Shown in pieces: positions 9,601 through 15,412 of a stretch of 15,513 nt of DNA; the first letter of the stretch is position 1; each line of letters starts with the position of its first letter. Both the position numbers and the translations under genes were made by a program. The DNA is from an uncultured Capnocytophaga sp. (GTDB lineage Bacteria > Bacteroidota > Bacteroidia > Flavobacteriales > Flavobacteriaceae). The notes beneath the pieces are model-generated. The model did no database searches. It worked only from the letters and a program-made list of their open reading frames with translations, and had not been told where the DNA came from. The DNA is taken from positions 1-15,513 of the forward strand of contig CAJZFM010000018.1 of NCBI GenBank assembly GCA_915070235.1, given 5' to 3'.

Positions 9601-12600
9601 TGCTTGATTTCGTCCAAGGTTACATTGGCATTACAAACCTTAATAGTAGTTTTAGGCTGGAAATCAACGAGCTCTTTCACTGTCAATTTGGCCTCTTGCT
9701 GGGTTATCACCTCTCCACAAGGAGACAATACTTCGTAATAGAAGGTATAGCTACCCATTCCTAATGGTTTTTGTCCTCCATTACGAGGTCTAAGATTGAT
9801 CTTGTGATTATCAGGCACAGCAATTACTCCCGAAGCCTCTCTAATACGTGCGGTAGCTCCCGTAGGTAGGTTAGCGGCTAAGTGGCTATTAGGTATATTA
9901 AATAGACTTTCTACATTGAATACTGTAGGACCTGTGATACACTTAAGTATCTCTCCATTATTAGGATTCAATGGAGCAATAGTAACGGCCAATTGTTGGA
10001 ATTGGAAAGCCTGTACCTTATCCGTAACACAAGCCTCTATCGCATGTTGTGACGGAATCTTGATCTTTACACTATACTTTTTAGCAAAATCAGTAGCCGT
10101 AAGAGAAGGAATGGTATAGGAAAAGCCTGTTCCTAAAGCAGTGGAAGGATTGTCCTCACGATACCACTCTACTTGTACATTAGGCCCTAAGTCGGTGATG
10201 GTCAGTTTCACCTCTTGCCCAGCACAATAATAAGCACGCTTGGGCTGTGGTACAATCTCAGGCTGCTGTATATCGGCAATTGTAAGCTCTTTTTCTACTG
10301 TCTTTCCACAAGCATCGGTAATGGCAAACTTATAGGCATTATTGGTATTACTACCATCCAAGTTGATAAAGAATTGATCACCTGTTTGTGTTCTTGCCAC
10401 TGAGGTATCGGGAGTAGGGTTTCCTGCAGTAAGCTTGTGTACCAGCTTATAGGTAAAAGGAGCTGTACCCCCTTCAGGAGTAAGGATAACATGGTATTTC
10501 TTATCATTACAACCAAAGCCTAACACTTGTATCCCTCTAAGCTCCCCTGCAAACTCACGTTCGGCAATCACTTTTTGGCATTCGTAACCATTTTCTAAGT
10601 TTTTGATACGTCGTACGATACGGAACTTACCTAATTTTCCTAAGCCCTCATCGGTAGTTTTTCGATTGATATTCTCATTATAGCCAAGTCCCGCATAAGC
10701 CCATTCTTCCCATGCTTGGTCATCTTCCTTATAATGCTGTATCACGAATTCAGACTGATTGTAGCGCCAGTCTTCAGTACCTCCCAAATCAATACGCCCT
10801 ACTACTACTGGCTCACAACCAGGAGCAAAGGAAAGATTATAGGTCTGTCCTGCAATCTGGGGAACATGATTCGGAATTGTGATATTATTACATACATCAG
10901 TTATTCTAAACTTATATTTTCCTTTCGGCAAATCACGTACATACCAATTGTTCTCATCTGCCCTATTATTATCGGTAAGGGTATAAGGAAGACTAAGAGA
11001 AGTACCGCCTATGGTACCAGAGGTATGAACCACATTGGCTGTATCTGTATATTCTATAATTTCTATCTTTTTGACAGCCGCCCCATTGATTCTGGTAATT
11101 CGTATAGAACCATTAGGTGCTGTAGTATTGGTAGCCCCTTCACAACTGGCTATCACTTGTATATCTACCCCAACTGCTGTGGGAGGTACAGTTACGGTAA
11201 CTGGATCCAAATCCGCATAACGGGTTGGGTCACACTCATCATCTACCAAACGGAAGTTGAAAGTATCTCCATTGCGCAAATAGTCAGGAATAACTACTGT
11301 TTGGAAATCATAAGAGCTAAAGATAATTTTCTTGGCATACTTTCCCCTGAGTAGTGGATTAGAATGAGTAGCAGGCATCAGAGAAAAGCCAGCTCCTGCA
11401 TAGTTGAACAAATCAGTAGAAGGGCGAGTAGGCCCTTGCTCTATCACCAAATAGGTGTTCAGGGTCGCTTGAGTATCCCTTCTATGTTTGTAACGGAGTC
11501 GTAGCTGTGTGGTATGGCAGGCTGTAGGCGAAGTGCCATCGTTGGCCACCTCCACCATCGCATTTTCAATAGGATTATAGAGGACAGAGGTAACCTCGGC
11601 CAAGGAGGTCGTATTACCACACATAGTGATATCTGCCTTTATCTTCCAAGTTCCCGATTTGTTAGGCAGGTTGAACTCCTGAAAATTAGAGGTTGCCACT
11701 AAGGCTTCTCCATAGGCATATTTAGGCAGATAGGTGTTAAGGTCTGTCTTATTATTAATCACATAGGTTGGGGTATATACCACCCCATCAGGGTCTGTAA
11801 AAGTGAATTTTACAGTAAGAGGATAATTGAAAGCATCGGAATCCACTGCTTTTTTAATTCCCGTACCAAATAAATATAAAGCATCAAATTGCGCCTTGGT
11901 ACAGTTAAACTCTTTTCCCGATATGGGCGTATAAAGATGGGTAAAAGCAAAAGACTCATCGGTAATGCTAATAGACTTAGGAATAGGATTCGCTCCACAG
12001 AAATTCTCTACCTTAACCACATAGTTGCCAGCGGTAAGGCCTGTAAAGATATTAGAGGTTTGGCGTTCCGTGTCAGGACGTACAAGAGTAACCCCATCGG
12101 ACTCATATAAGGTATAGTATACGGGATAGTTAGCTGCGTGATTACCCCACTGGTCTTGATCGATATCCACACGGATACCTAAGGAAGTAGCCCCACATAT
12201 CTTAGGTATTTGAGAAGCAGTAAAGGCAATAGTCTTGACATCGTTCTTAATCTCAATTTCGGAGGACTCTGCAGGCTCTGTAAATGAACCAGATTTGCGT
12301 TTGGCTATCACATAGTACTTGCCCGCCACCAAGGAAATAGCCCCTGTATGAGGCTTTGCTGTAGAGAAATCATAGGACTCATTGTGCTTTCTGAGGTAGA
12401 AATTATAATTGGTATTATCCACACCTGTTCCTACTACCTTAAAGCGAATCGCCCCACTACTACCACACCACTCTTGCTCCACACGGATAGCAAGCTTGAC
12501 ATCGGTCTCAGGGGTAATAGTGTAGTTAAAGCCTGTTTGGTAGCTACAACCGTCTTTCTCTACCTTGAGCGAATACCTACGCACTGTATTGACAGGGCTA

Positions 12601-12881
12601 TCTATCTCAAGGTTAATAAACTCATCTGTCCCTGAAGTATAGGTAAAAGATTTACTATTTCCGTCGTTATCGGAAACTGTATACTTAGTACCTTTCAGTG
12701 GATACTTAATGGTAATGGTAGCTTTTTCTCCTTTGGTAATCTTATCAAAGTAAGTTACTCGCGTCTCACTCAATGCCTTAAGGATATTAGGATCACAGGT
12801 CTGTGCCTTCACTAAGGCAAAAAAGGGACTTAAAAGCATAAGTATCAGAAAGATACGCTTATAGGTATTTAGCTCCTTCAT
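3663..12881 (-). CDS. Giant modular T9SS-secreted surface protein, SprB-type, with gliding motility-associated C-terminal domain
   Basis: A 3,072-residue exported protein. Residues 1-26 are a signal peptide (KRIFLILMLLSPFFALVKA, then QTC). About 27-880 is a Cys-containing region of beta-rich modules. About 880-1070 holds Ig-like segments. Nine divergent modules of 70-85 residues cover about 1080-1660 and 1965-2120. Three near-identical 100-residue Ig-like repeats lie at about 1660-1960. Three small repeats (TPATC / RPTC / TPASC ... AK.TN) lie at about 2125-2365, one Ig-like module at about 2370-2450, and five Big_9/cadherin-like modules (ANDD or AxDD start, GTYTYxYTIC-xxPTxCDTAKV end) at about 2456-2971. 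Residues 2973-3072 are the CHU_C / TIGR04131 domain (SANGDGVNDGF, LKIFNRWGVLVYE, LPQGTYYYILEY, GWLYLKY), the type B signal for T9SS export and surface attachment. SprB-class proteins are moved along the cell surface during gliding and bind surfaces or polysaccharides; that role here is inference. No PorP/SprF gene is adjacent. It has its own promoter and forms a single-gene unit. Confidence 0.95.
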   Translation of the reverse strand: MKELNTYKRIFLILMLLSPFFALVKAQTCDPNILKALSETRVTYFDKITKGEKATITIKYPLKGTKYTVSDNDGNSKSFTYTSGTDEFINLEIDSPVNTVRRYSLKVEKDGCSYQTGFNYTITPETDVKLAIRVEQEWCGSSGAIRFKVVGTGVDNTNYNFYLRKHNESYDFSTAKPHTGAISLVAGKYYVIAKRKSGSFTEPAESSEIEIKNDVKTIAFTASQIPKICGATSLGIRVDIDQDQWGNHAANYPVYYTLYESDGVTLVRPDTERQTSNIFTGLTAGNYVVKVENFCGANPIPKSISITDESFAFTHLYTPISGKEFNCTKAQFDALYLFGTGIKKAVDSDAFNYPLTVKFTFTDPDGVVYTPTYVINNKTDLNTYLPKYAYGEALVATSNFQEFNLPNKSGTWKIKADITMCGNTTSLAEVTSVLYNPIENAMVEVANDGTSPTACHTTQLRLRYKHRRDTQATLNTYLVIEQGPTRPSTDLFNYAGAGFSLMPATHSNPLLRGKYAKKIIFSSYDFQTVVIPDYLRNGDTFNFRLVDDECDPTRYADLDPVTVTVPPTAVGVDIQVIASCEGATNTTAPNGSIRITRINGAAVKKIEIIEYTDTANVVHTSGTIGGTSLSLPYTLTDNNRADENNWYVRDLPKGKYKFRITDVCNNITIPNHVPQIAGQTYNLSFAPGCEPVVVGRIDLGGTEDWRYNQSEFVIQHYKEDDQAWEEWAYAGLGYNENINRKTTDEGLGKLGKFRIVRRIKNLENGYECQKVIAEREFAGELRGIQVLGFGCNDKKYHVILTPEGGTAPFTYKLVHKLTAGNPTPDTSVARTQTGDQFFINLDGSNTNNAYKFAITDACGKTVEKELTIADIQQPEIVPQPKRAYYCAGQEVKLTITDLGPNVQVEWYREDNPSTALGTGFSYTIPSLTATDFAKKYSVKIKIPSQHAIEACVTDKVQAFQFQQLAVTIAPLNPNNGEILKCITGPTVFNVESLFNIPNSHLAANLPTGATARIREASGVIAVPDNHKINLRPRNGGQKPLGMGSYTFYYEVLSPCGEVITQQEAKLTVKELVDFQPKTTIKVCNANVTLDEIKQEIIKGSPKVTALQPDFTWYATESDARTNSSPLASSTSFPTPNGSSQDYWLRLTKNGYCTPEDPIKVTIQGETGVTAKNLGDVGCQLTTIASLKALIDPSDAANVLIYRRGTTVPLADDALVDNNEQYDYAKNIYQCVTAPQQVNFTFTPRTTAKNEQVDVCFYIGYYGLRTTIGQIKAKLQERYPTGATIKIYSQPTLEASSEYTRATDEVTQSERLYFTVQETGKCVSLPFTVRPGQNEMTQVETKTVTICEQITVGELITIMQTDFGYPNVKIHQGRGTGNMSDNTFVDWNNAIYFSAEETGKCRSTKVPLIIQKNPNVTQADPKTFEVCKAVGQQPKVSDLKTVVGNDARIFVRDNNNRWVLQGDNDNVYEANSYFYTIEEAGKCPSEKTALVVRITRKTPTPSAPTAGTFCTGATIAALKDYIDNTPQNVGTIRVYATNTDTTPITDATVLTDNTTYYFSLQDTDPTKCESDRRALQVTLVAKPTVNATYTYCAGTKLETLWDEIDVNDSDRSLKFYETATSTTALARNAVLRAGNYYVAESSTTSALGNCETSRVPLAVVLTKVTAITADLSTTEVKYCKDHTSPVALSVTAEGTGTLTYKWYEAPDATSAGTVIAGQTTNSYTPVVTTAGTKYYYVVVHSDCGTDVTSARALITVTEPTAIDINLDTDEKKFCKDDTTDPHLLIKAKGTAPFTYKWYKAANATAAGTLVRTKANVYNEEDAYPLVVTTVGTAYYYVVVSSACGTDVTSARTPITVTEPTAIDTDLSTVEVKYCKGGTANALLVKAKGTPPFTYQWHKVDAATSTHVIVRTELSTTVAQDTYTPETTTVGTSYYFVEVHSDCGADEISQRAKVTIEDITTKPTPTAVNLCQGATVADLKAQLALTLTGTLKVYVTATDPADLADATLLNATTYYYTATETNKCESDRQAMAVTLVQAPTAQATYTYCVGTTVDTLWKAIDANDSDNSIRIYNVATGGTPLTRTDLLTTTTYYVAETASNGGVVTCETSRVATQITIGSVANPVITTTPATCGAPTEAKITNHAPGISYTITDSANATVTGISVAADGTIGGITSAGTYKIKATQGTCVSGEETFTIAEALPVPETPTVMVTRPTCTAISAAKVSNYTDYTHGETFAITDSNGTAVGAVDTTGNITGLTTVGTYTLTISRGTCRAAAVDFDIADKLPAPAKPAITLTPASCTSPTVAKLTNWARGLTYWHNGTELMVNPTTYEIIGLAPRTYTITAKNGDNCESVASDSFEIKLQQTATTITTAPAGATYQKGAEATPLTVVASGEGTLSYKWYKNTNYDISTAEEVGDNSPSYKPATDTVGTLYYWVKVTSTCGTVTSAVAEIKVVEGAPTIEANDDPDKTVHRGEEVEVLGNDRVNGAPATSSNVDITIPDDGGLTGIGVNMATGKLRIPADAAPGTYEITYQICVRGATSPCDTAKIKITVEIPLRALKAVDDDFGKIPNAVDYTTVATVFSAGVDTMEGVVGNLSPQRDVTLTSGAVTRDGAAITEGITMNPNGSITVKRGTPKGTYTYEYTICQKDVPTNCDTAKVTFEVIEAHIFAKDDGVWEVGTEGALTPSVLNNDIIGERVGIAPSEVTITETNGKPVMDKTKMVMNEDGRISVLKNLPEGTYTYYYTITEKANISNTASAKVTIRVVSFSAQDDEFELINDKTKENKTESVLKNDELNKKKNPSPVDDVILTKGEAKDSDRNPTTALTMNDDGTITIAPNTPDGVYTYTYTICKKSAPTECKSAEVVIKLLPALIANDDDFTANPINPLVREGIAGNVLDNDTYADGKASEHLDKVIIKTLDNQNSRAHIEPNGDVVIPQGAPAGEYTLTYSLCMKDHPTICDDAKVKIVILEDKPIVIHNGISANGDGVNDGFIIEHIEGYPKNNLKIFNRWGVLVYEKDGYTNSEPFDGHSNGRATISADSKLPQGTYYYILEYQDTAEQTHTEKGWLYLKY
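3970..5515 (-). repeat. Five Big_9/cadherin-like modules before the sorting domain
   Basis: Five units of about 100 residues start with ANDD, AVDDD, AKDD, AQDD or ANDDD and contain a VLxND-type segment in most copies (VLGND, VLNND, VLKND, VLDND). Four of the five end in a TYxxTYxxC...C-D/K-x-AK motif; the unit at about 4590-4885 lacks those cysteines and has TITEKANISNTASAKV instead. The acidic pairs fit Ca2+-stabilised stalk modules that hold the protein away from the cell surface; this is an inference from the family. Confidence 0.8.
5800..6535 (-). repeat. Three small beta modules (TPATC-type) in the adhesin
   Basis: The encoded protein shows three units of about 80 residues starting TTPATCGAPTEAKITNH, TRPTCTAISAAKVSNY and TPASCTSPTVAKLTNW. 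The first two end in GTYKIKATQGTCVSGEETF and GTYTLTISRGTCRAAAVDF, the third in RTYTITAKNGDNCESVASDSF. Each has one Cys near each end, consistent with a disulfide closing an extracellular module. I do not assign a named domain. Confidence 0.75.
7025..7905 (-). repeat. Three tandem copies of a ~300-base Ig-like repeat inside the adhesin gene
   Basis: The coding sequence repeats with a period of exactly 300 bases at one marker: the segment encoding VTEPTAID occurs at 7296-7319 and again at 7596-7619, and the following 60 to 80 bases are largely identical. Each 100-residue copy runs KYCK or KFCK, then FTYKWYK or a variant, GTxYYYVVVxSxCGTDVTSAR, ITVTEPTAID. The third copy (lowest coordinates) has diverged most. 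The DNA-level similarity points to recent duplication. Confidence 0.85.
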
Positions 12882-12908
12882 AATTAAACACTATTAATAA
12901 TTTCGGGA

Positions 12909-12941
12909 CAAAGATAAGTATTTATTATGATTTAAAACAAA
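12909..12941 (-). promoter_or_regulatory. Promoter for the giant surface-protein gene
   Basis: TTTG (12941-12938) and TATCTTTG (12916-12909) on the minus strand are separated by 21 bases, matching the Bacteroidota promoter pattern. The ATG is at 12881, giving a leader of about 20-25 bases. The rest of the 131-base gap after the UbiA-like gene is A/T-rich and shows no hairpin terminator, so some read-through from upstream is possible. Confidence 0.75.
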
Positions 12942-13012
12942 TTTTCTTCATACTTTTTTTATTTTTCTTATCAACATTTTTTACTGATTTTAGAGTGAAT
13001 TGTGAATAACTT

Positions 13013-13777
13013 TTAGGCAACCATCAATAGCATGTATATAATCGGTAAGCTCTCTACCCAAAGAGCACTATAGTAGGGAGACTGATGTTCATGTGCAAAA
13101 AGGAGTGAAAGCACTGTAATACAAGCAATTATAACCTGTATATAGAGGAGAAATGTAGAGTGTACAAAGGCCAATAGTACAAATAAAAGCATCAGTAGAG
13201 TGCCTATGGCTTTGGTTTTTGGGGTGCCTAAGATGGTGGGAAGCGTCTGTAAATGCGCTTGTTCGGCCTGCTTGTCTCTGATATCAAAAGGAAGAATGAG
13301 TACTACCACCCAAAAGAAGTTTTGCAGGGCAAGAAGGGTTACTAGTGGAGCCGAAAAAGAGACTTTATAAGCCGATAAAGGAAGGTATACACTCCCCAAG
13401 ACCCAGCAAAGGGCGACTATAAATATTTTAAGAAAAGGAATCAGGCGGAGGCGATGGGTGAGAAAAGGGGCATCGTAGGCCACACTGAGCACCATGGAGA
13501 GTAGGAGAATGCCGCGACCTGTCCATGAAAGAAAGAGAAAAGCACCACAAGCTGTAGCTGCCAACAACCACCATATAGGACGCTCATATCTTAGGCGCCC
13601 CTCTTTAGCAAAGGAATAAGAGAGTACCGTTCCCACCCATAAGGAGAGTAGCTCCGCATAGGCCATAGGTAGCTGAAAAATAAGTAGAGTGCTGATAGCC
13701 AAAGAAGTAACAGCAGTAGCAACGACTACATTTTCTCGGATAAGCCAGAGAATGAGTGCGTGGCATTTTTGCTTCAT
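13013..13777 (-). CDS. UbiA prenyltransferase-like integral membrane protein
   Basis: A 254-residue, very hydrophobic protein with about seven or eight membrane segments. It resembles a flavobacterial family usually annotated as UbiA-type prenyltransferase or hypothetical membrane protein. Matching segments are SYSFAKEGRLRYERP (53-67), YDAPFL (101-106), LKIFIVALCWVLGSVYLPL (116-134), and PFDIRDKQ (163-170) with TLPTILGTPKTKAIG after it. UbiA enzymes use two Asp-rich loops to bind prenyl diphosphate through Mg2+. Here only the second (D165, D168) is recognisable; the place of the first NDxxDxxxD loop holds SYSFAKEG. Enzyme activity is therefore uncertain, and the substrate cannot be told from the sequence. 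The ATG overlaps the rlpA stop by four bases (ATGA), which fixes the start and suggests translational coupling. Confidence 0.75.
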   Translation of the reverse strand: MKQKCHALILWLIRENVVVATAVTSLAISTLLIFQLPMAYAELLSLWVGTVLSYSFAKEGRLRYERPIWWLLAATACGAFLFLSWTGRGILLLSMVLSVAYDAPFLTHRLRLIPFLKIFIVALCWVLGSVYLPLSAYKVSFSAPLVTLLALQNFFWVVVLILPFDIRDKQAEQAHLQTLPTILGTPKTKAIGTLLMLLFVLLAFVHSTFLLYIQVIIACITVLSLLFAHEHQSPYYSALWVESLPIIYMLLMVA

Positions 13778-14226
13778 TCTTTTACTACTTCTATGAGTAC
13801 CTGTAGGTTGCCCTTGTTAGGATTATCTGTAATTTGCATAAAGGCCTTTCTGGAGAGGTCAAGGTCTTTGCCTTTGGTAAAGGGGCCACGGTCATTGACT
13901 TTCACCACCACGGACTTACCATTGATAGGATTGGTTACTCTAAGGGTAGTACCAAAGGGGTAAGTACGGTGAGCGGCAGTAAGCTTACTATTGCTAAAGA
14001 CTTCTCCACTGGCAGTTTTACGCCCGTTGAACTTGTCATGGTAATAGGAAGCCACCCCATTGCCTTTGCCCTGAACAGCAACAGAGGCAGTAGGAGCCTT
14101 ACTTTTGGAAGGCTTGGAAGCTTTAGAAGTTTTATAAGTCCTATGAGGTTGCTTGCGATGCTGCGCAGTCTTAGTAGTATGGCAGCCAACAAGGAGAATA
14201 AGGAAAAAAAGGAGGGAAAAACGCAT
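13774..14226 (-). CDS. rlpA: RlpA-like double-psi beta-barrel lipoprotein (septal ring / lytic transglycosylase family)
   Basis: A 150-residue lipoprotein. Residues 1-15 form a lipoprotein signal ending in the lipobox LLVGC (Cys15). A basic Lys/Ser/His-rich linker (about 17-55) could lie against peptidoglycan. Residues 56-150 are the RlpA double-psi beta-barrel domain: GVASYYHDKFNGRKTASGE, then KLTAAHRTYPFGTTLRVTN, then VNDRGPF and DLDLSRKAF. The conserved polar residues of the family, Glu75, His86 and Asp112, are all present. In Pseudomonas aeruginosa, RlpA is a lytic transglycosylase that cuts glycan strands lacking stem peptides at the septum. Whether this copy is active is inference. It has no C-terminal SPOR domain, so septal targeting would need another route. 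The start follows an A/T-rich leader, and the stop overlaps the next gene. Confidence 0.9.
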   Translation of the reverse strand: MRFSLLFFLILLVGCHTTKTAQHRKQPHRTYKTSKASKPSKSKAPTASVAVQGKGNGVASYYHDKFNGRKTASGEVFSNSKLTAAHRTYPFGTTLRVTNPINGKSVVVKVNDRGPFTKGKDLDLSRKAFMQITDNPNKGNLQVLIEVVKE

Positions 14227-14235
14227 AAAATAATA

Positions 14236-14294
14236 ATTAATGGTTAATGATTAATGCCAGCAATGATTAATCAGTGTAATCATTAACCATTAAT
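14236..14294. terminator. 18-bp perfect inverted repeat between rimM and rlpA, probable bidirectional terminator
   Basis: Arms at 14236-14253 and 14277-14294 are fully complementary over 18 bases, with a 23-base loop that contains its own palindrome TGATTAATCA (14264-14273). The arms consist of 7-base units (AATGATT, AATGGTT). The right arm includes the rimM stop codon and its last codons. There is little G+C in the stem, so folding strength is modest. No TAnnTTTG box is visible in the gap, so rlpA may depend on read-through or on a promoter inside rimM. Confidence 0.6.
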
Positions 14295-14820
14295 CATTGA
14301 GATAGAGTTCTATAAGTCCTTCGGGGGTTTCTACAATGATTCTTTTATCCTTGCGATTAACCTCCTTGAGGAAATCGTCATGCAAAGGAATAAGAATCTG
14401 TCGCCCCTCGTGTTCTATTTCAAAAATAGGCTGGGAAGAACGGTCATTGATATGAGTGATAACCCCTACCCTACCATGATTCACATCTACCACTTCAAAG
14501 CCTATGACCTCGTGATAGTAGAACTTGTTACCAGAGAGTTTAGGCAATAGTGAGAGTGGTAAAAACAGTGATTGGCGGAGGAGCGCCTCGGCATCGCGCT
14601 CGGTATCCACCTCTTCAAACTTGATTCTAAGCAAATTAGCCTTATGATAGCTACACCTTTCTATAAAAAAAGGAATCAGTTCCTTGCCTAATTCGACAAA
14701 TACTGATTCCCTATTTTCTAACAGGGCACTATCGTCCGTGTCAGTTTTGACAAGGACTTCTCCCTTAAAGCTAAATTTGGAGACAATTGTACCTACAAAG
14801 AAACAATCTTCCTTCCTCAT
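14290..14820 (-). CDS. rimM: Ribosome maturation factor RimM
   Basis: A 176-residue cytoplasmic protein that assists assembly of the 30S subunit head and binds S19; this length is normal for RimM. The N-terminal RimM domain begins with CFFVGTIVSKFSFKGEVLVKT (6-26) and includes LLRIKFEEVDTERDAEALL. The C-terminal PRC-barrel begins near KFYYHEVIGFEVVD and includes GRVGVITHI, QPIFEIEHEGRQILIPLHDDFL and the ending TPEGLIELYLND. The ATG overlaps the rpsP stop by one base (TAATG), so translation is probably coupled. Pairing with rpsP is the common bacterial arrangement; trmD and rplS, often next, are absent here. The stop codon lies inside the right arm of an 18-bp inverted repeat that probably ends the transcript. 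Confidence 0.95.
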   Translation of the reverse strand: MRKEDCFFVGTIVSKFSFKGEVLVKTDTDDSALLENRESVFVELGKELIPFFIERCSYHKANLLRIKFEEVDTERDAEALLRQSLFLPLSLLPKLSGNKFYYHEVIGFEVVDVNHGRVGVITHINDRSSQPIFEIEHEGRQILIPLHDDFLKEVNRKDKRIIVETPEGLIELYLND

Positions 14821-15329
14821 TAAGCTTCTGATTCTTGAGCGGGTGCTTCTTCAGCAGGTGCTGCTGTAGCCTCCTGAGCTTTAGCAGCTTGTGCTTCTTT
14901 ACGCTTTTGGCTGTAGGCTTGTTCGGCCTTTACACTTTCTTGCTTAGCAGAGATTTTGCCCTTGTGGAGAGATTCCTTCTTAGCAACGATTTTCTGCTCT
15001 TTTTCTTTTTGCCAAGCTTCAAACTTAGCGTCGGCTTGTTCTTGGGTAAGAGCACCTTTCTTTACCCCTCCTTGGAGGTGATACTTAAGCATCACTCCCT
15101 TGTAAGAGAGGATACGGCGTGCAGTCTCAGTAGGTTGTGCACCGAATTGTAACCACTTAATAGCCTCATCAATATCAAGCTCTATCTGAGCTGGATTGCT
15201 ATTGGGGTTGTAAGTACCTATTTTTTGGAGGAACTTACCATCGCGGGGAGCACGTACATCAGCGGCTACTACCCAATAAAAAGGTTTCCCTTTTTTACCA
15301 TGTCTTTGTAATCTAATTTTTACAGGCAT
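14820..15329 (-). CDS. rpsP: 30S ribosomal protein S16 (bS16) with long charged C-terminal tail
   Basis: A small-subunit ribosomal protein that binds 16S rRNA. The start was placed at the internal ATG giving MPVKIRLQRHGKKGKPFYWV, the invariant S16 N-terminus. The upstream in-frame extension to 15386 was rejected because it would start within a few bases of the promoter -7 box. The conserved domain covers residues 1 to about 80 (VAADVRAPRDGKFLQKIGTYNP, DIDEAIKWLQFGAQPTETARRIL). It is followed by about 85 residues rich in Lys, Ala, Glu and Gln, ending in an Ala/Glu/Pro stretch. The total of 169 residues is about twice the E. coli protein; long tails of this type are usual for S16 in Bacteroidota as I recall. 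First gene of a unit with rimM, with a clear promoter and a short leader that can form hairpins. Confidence 0.97.
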   Translation of the reverse strand: MPVKIRLQRHGKKGKPFYWVVAADVRAPRDGKFLQKIGTYNPNSNPAQIELDIDEAIKWLQFGAQPTETARRILSYKGVMLKYHLQGGVKKGALTQEQADAKFEAWQKEKEQKIVAKKESLHKGKISAKQESVKAEQAYSQKRKEAQAAKAQEATAAPAEEAPAQESEA

Positions 15330-15344
15330 ATAATTAAGACTTGT

Positions 15345-15359
15345 GAGGTTCACGACCTC
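15345..15359 (-). promoter_or_regulatory. Hairpin in the rpsP 5' leader, possible autoregulatory element
   Basis: On the minus strand GAGGT (15359-15355) can pair with ACCTC (15349-15345) around a CGTGA loop. An alternative pairing, GTGA (15353-15350) with TCAC (15346-15343), uses some of the same bases, so the two are mutually exclusive. The element lies between the promoter and the S16 start codon, where ribosomal-protein autoregulatory leaders lie. I recall that S16 leaders have been proposed in Flavobacteria, but I cannot confirm that this matches them. Confidence 0.4.
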
Positions 15360-15375
15360 TATTATTAATCGGGGG

Positions 15376-15407
15376 CAAAGGTACATATTTATTTTTTAAT
15401 GCACAAA
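15376..15407 (-). promoter_or_regulatory. Bacteroidota-type promoter for rpsP-rimM
   Basis: On the minus strand a TTTG (15407-15404) is followed after 20 bases by TACCTTTG (15383-15376), fitting the Bacteroidota consensus TTTG - about 19-21 bases - TAnnTTTG recognised by the primary sigma factor. Transcription should begin a few bases downstream, giving a leader of about 40 bases before the rpsP ATG at 15329. Confidence 0.8.
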
Positions 15408-15412
15408 TATTT

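Noticed and set aside
10716..11354. A 212-codon plus-strand open frame opposite the adhesin N-terminal half
   Set aside because: Antisense frame rich in Ile, Tyr and Cys with no recognisable domain; explained by the codon use of the sense strand.
3663..12881. Contact-dependent toxin or polymorphic toxin reading of the giant protein
   Set aside because: The C-terminus is a CHU_C sorting domain, not a toxin; there are no Rhs/YD or haemagglutinin repeats and no immunity gene beside it.
14421..14428. TATTTTTG on the minus strand inside rimM as an rlpA promoter
   Set aside because: It matches TAnnTTTG but no TTG/TTTG stands at the right distance, and A/T-rich DNA gives such matches by chance.
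15330..15386. Upstream in-frame ATG extending S16 by 19 residues
   Set aside because: The extension is not S16-like and would begin at or before the expected transcription start; the internal ATG gives the canonical MPVKIRL start.
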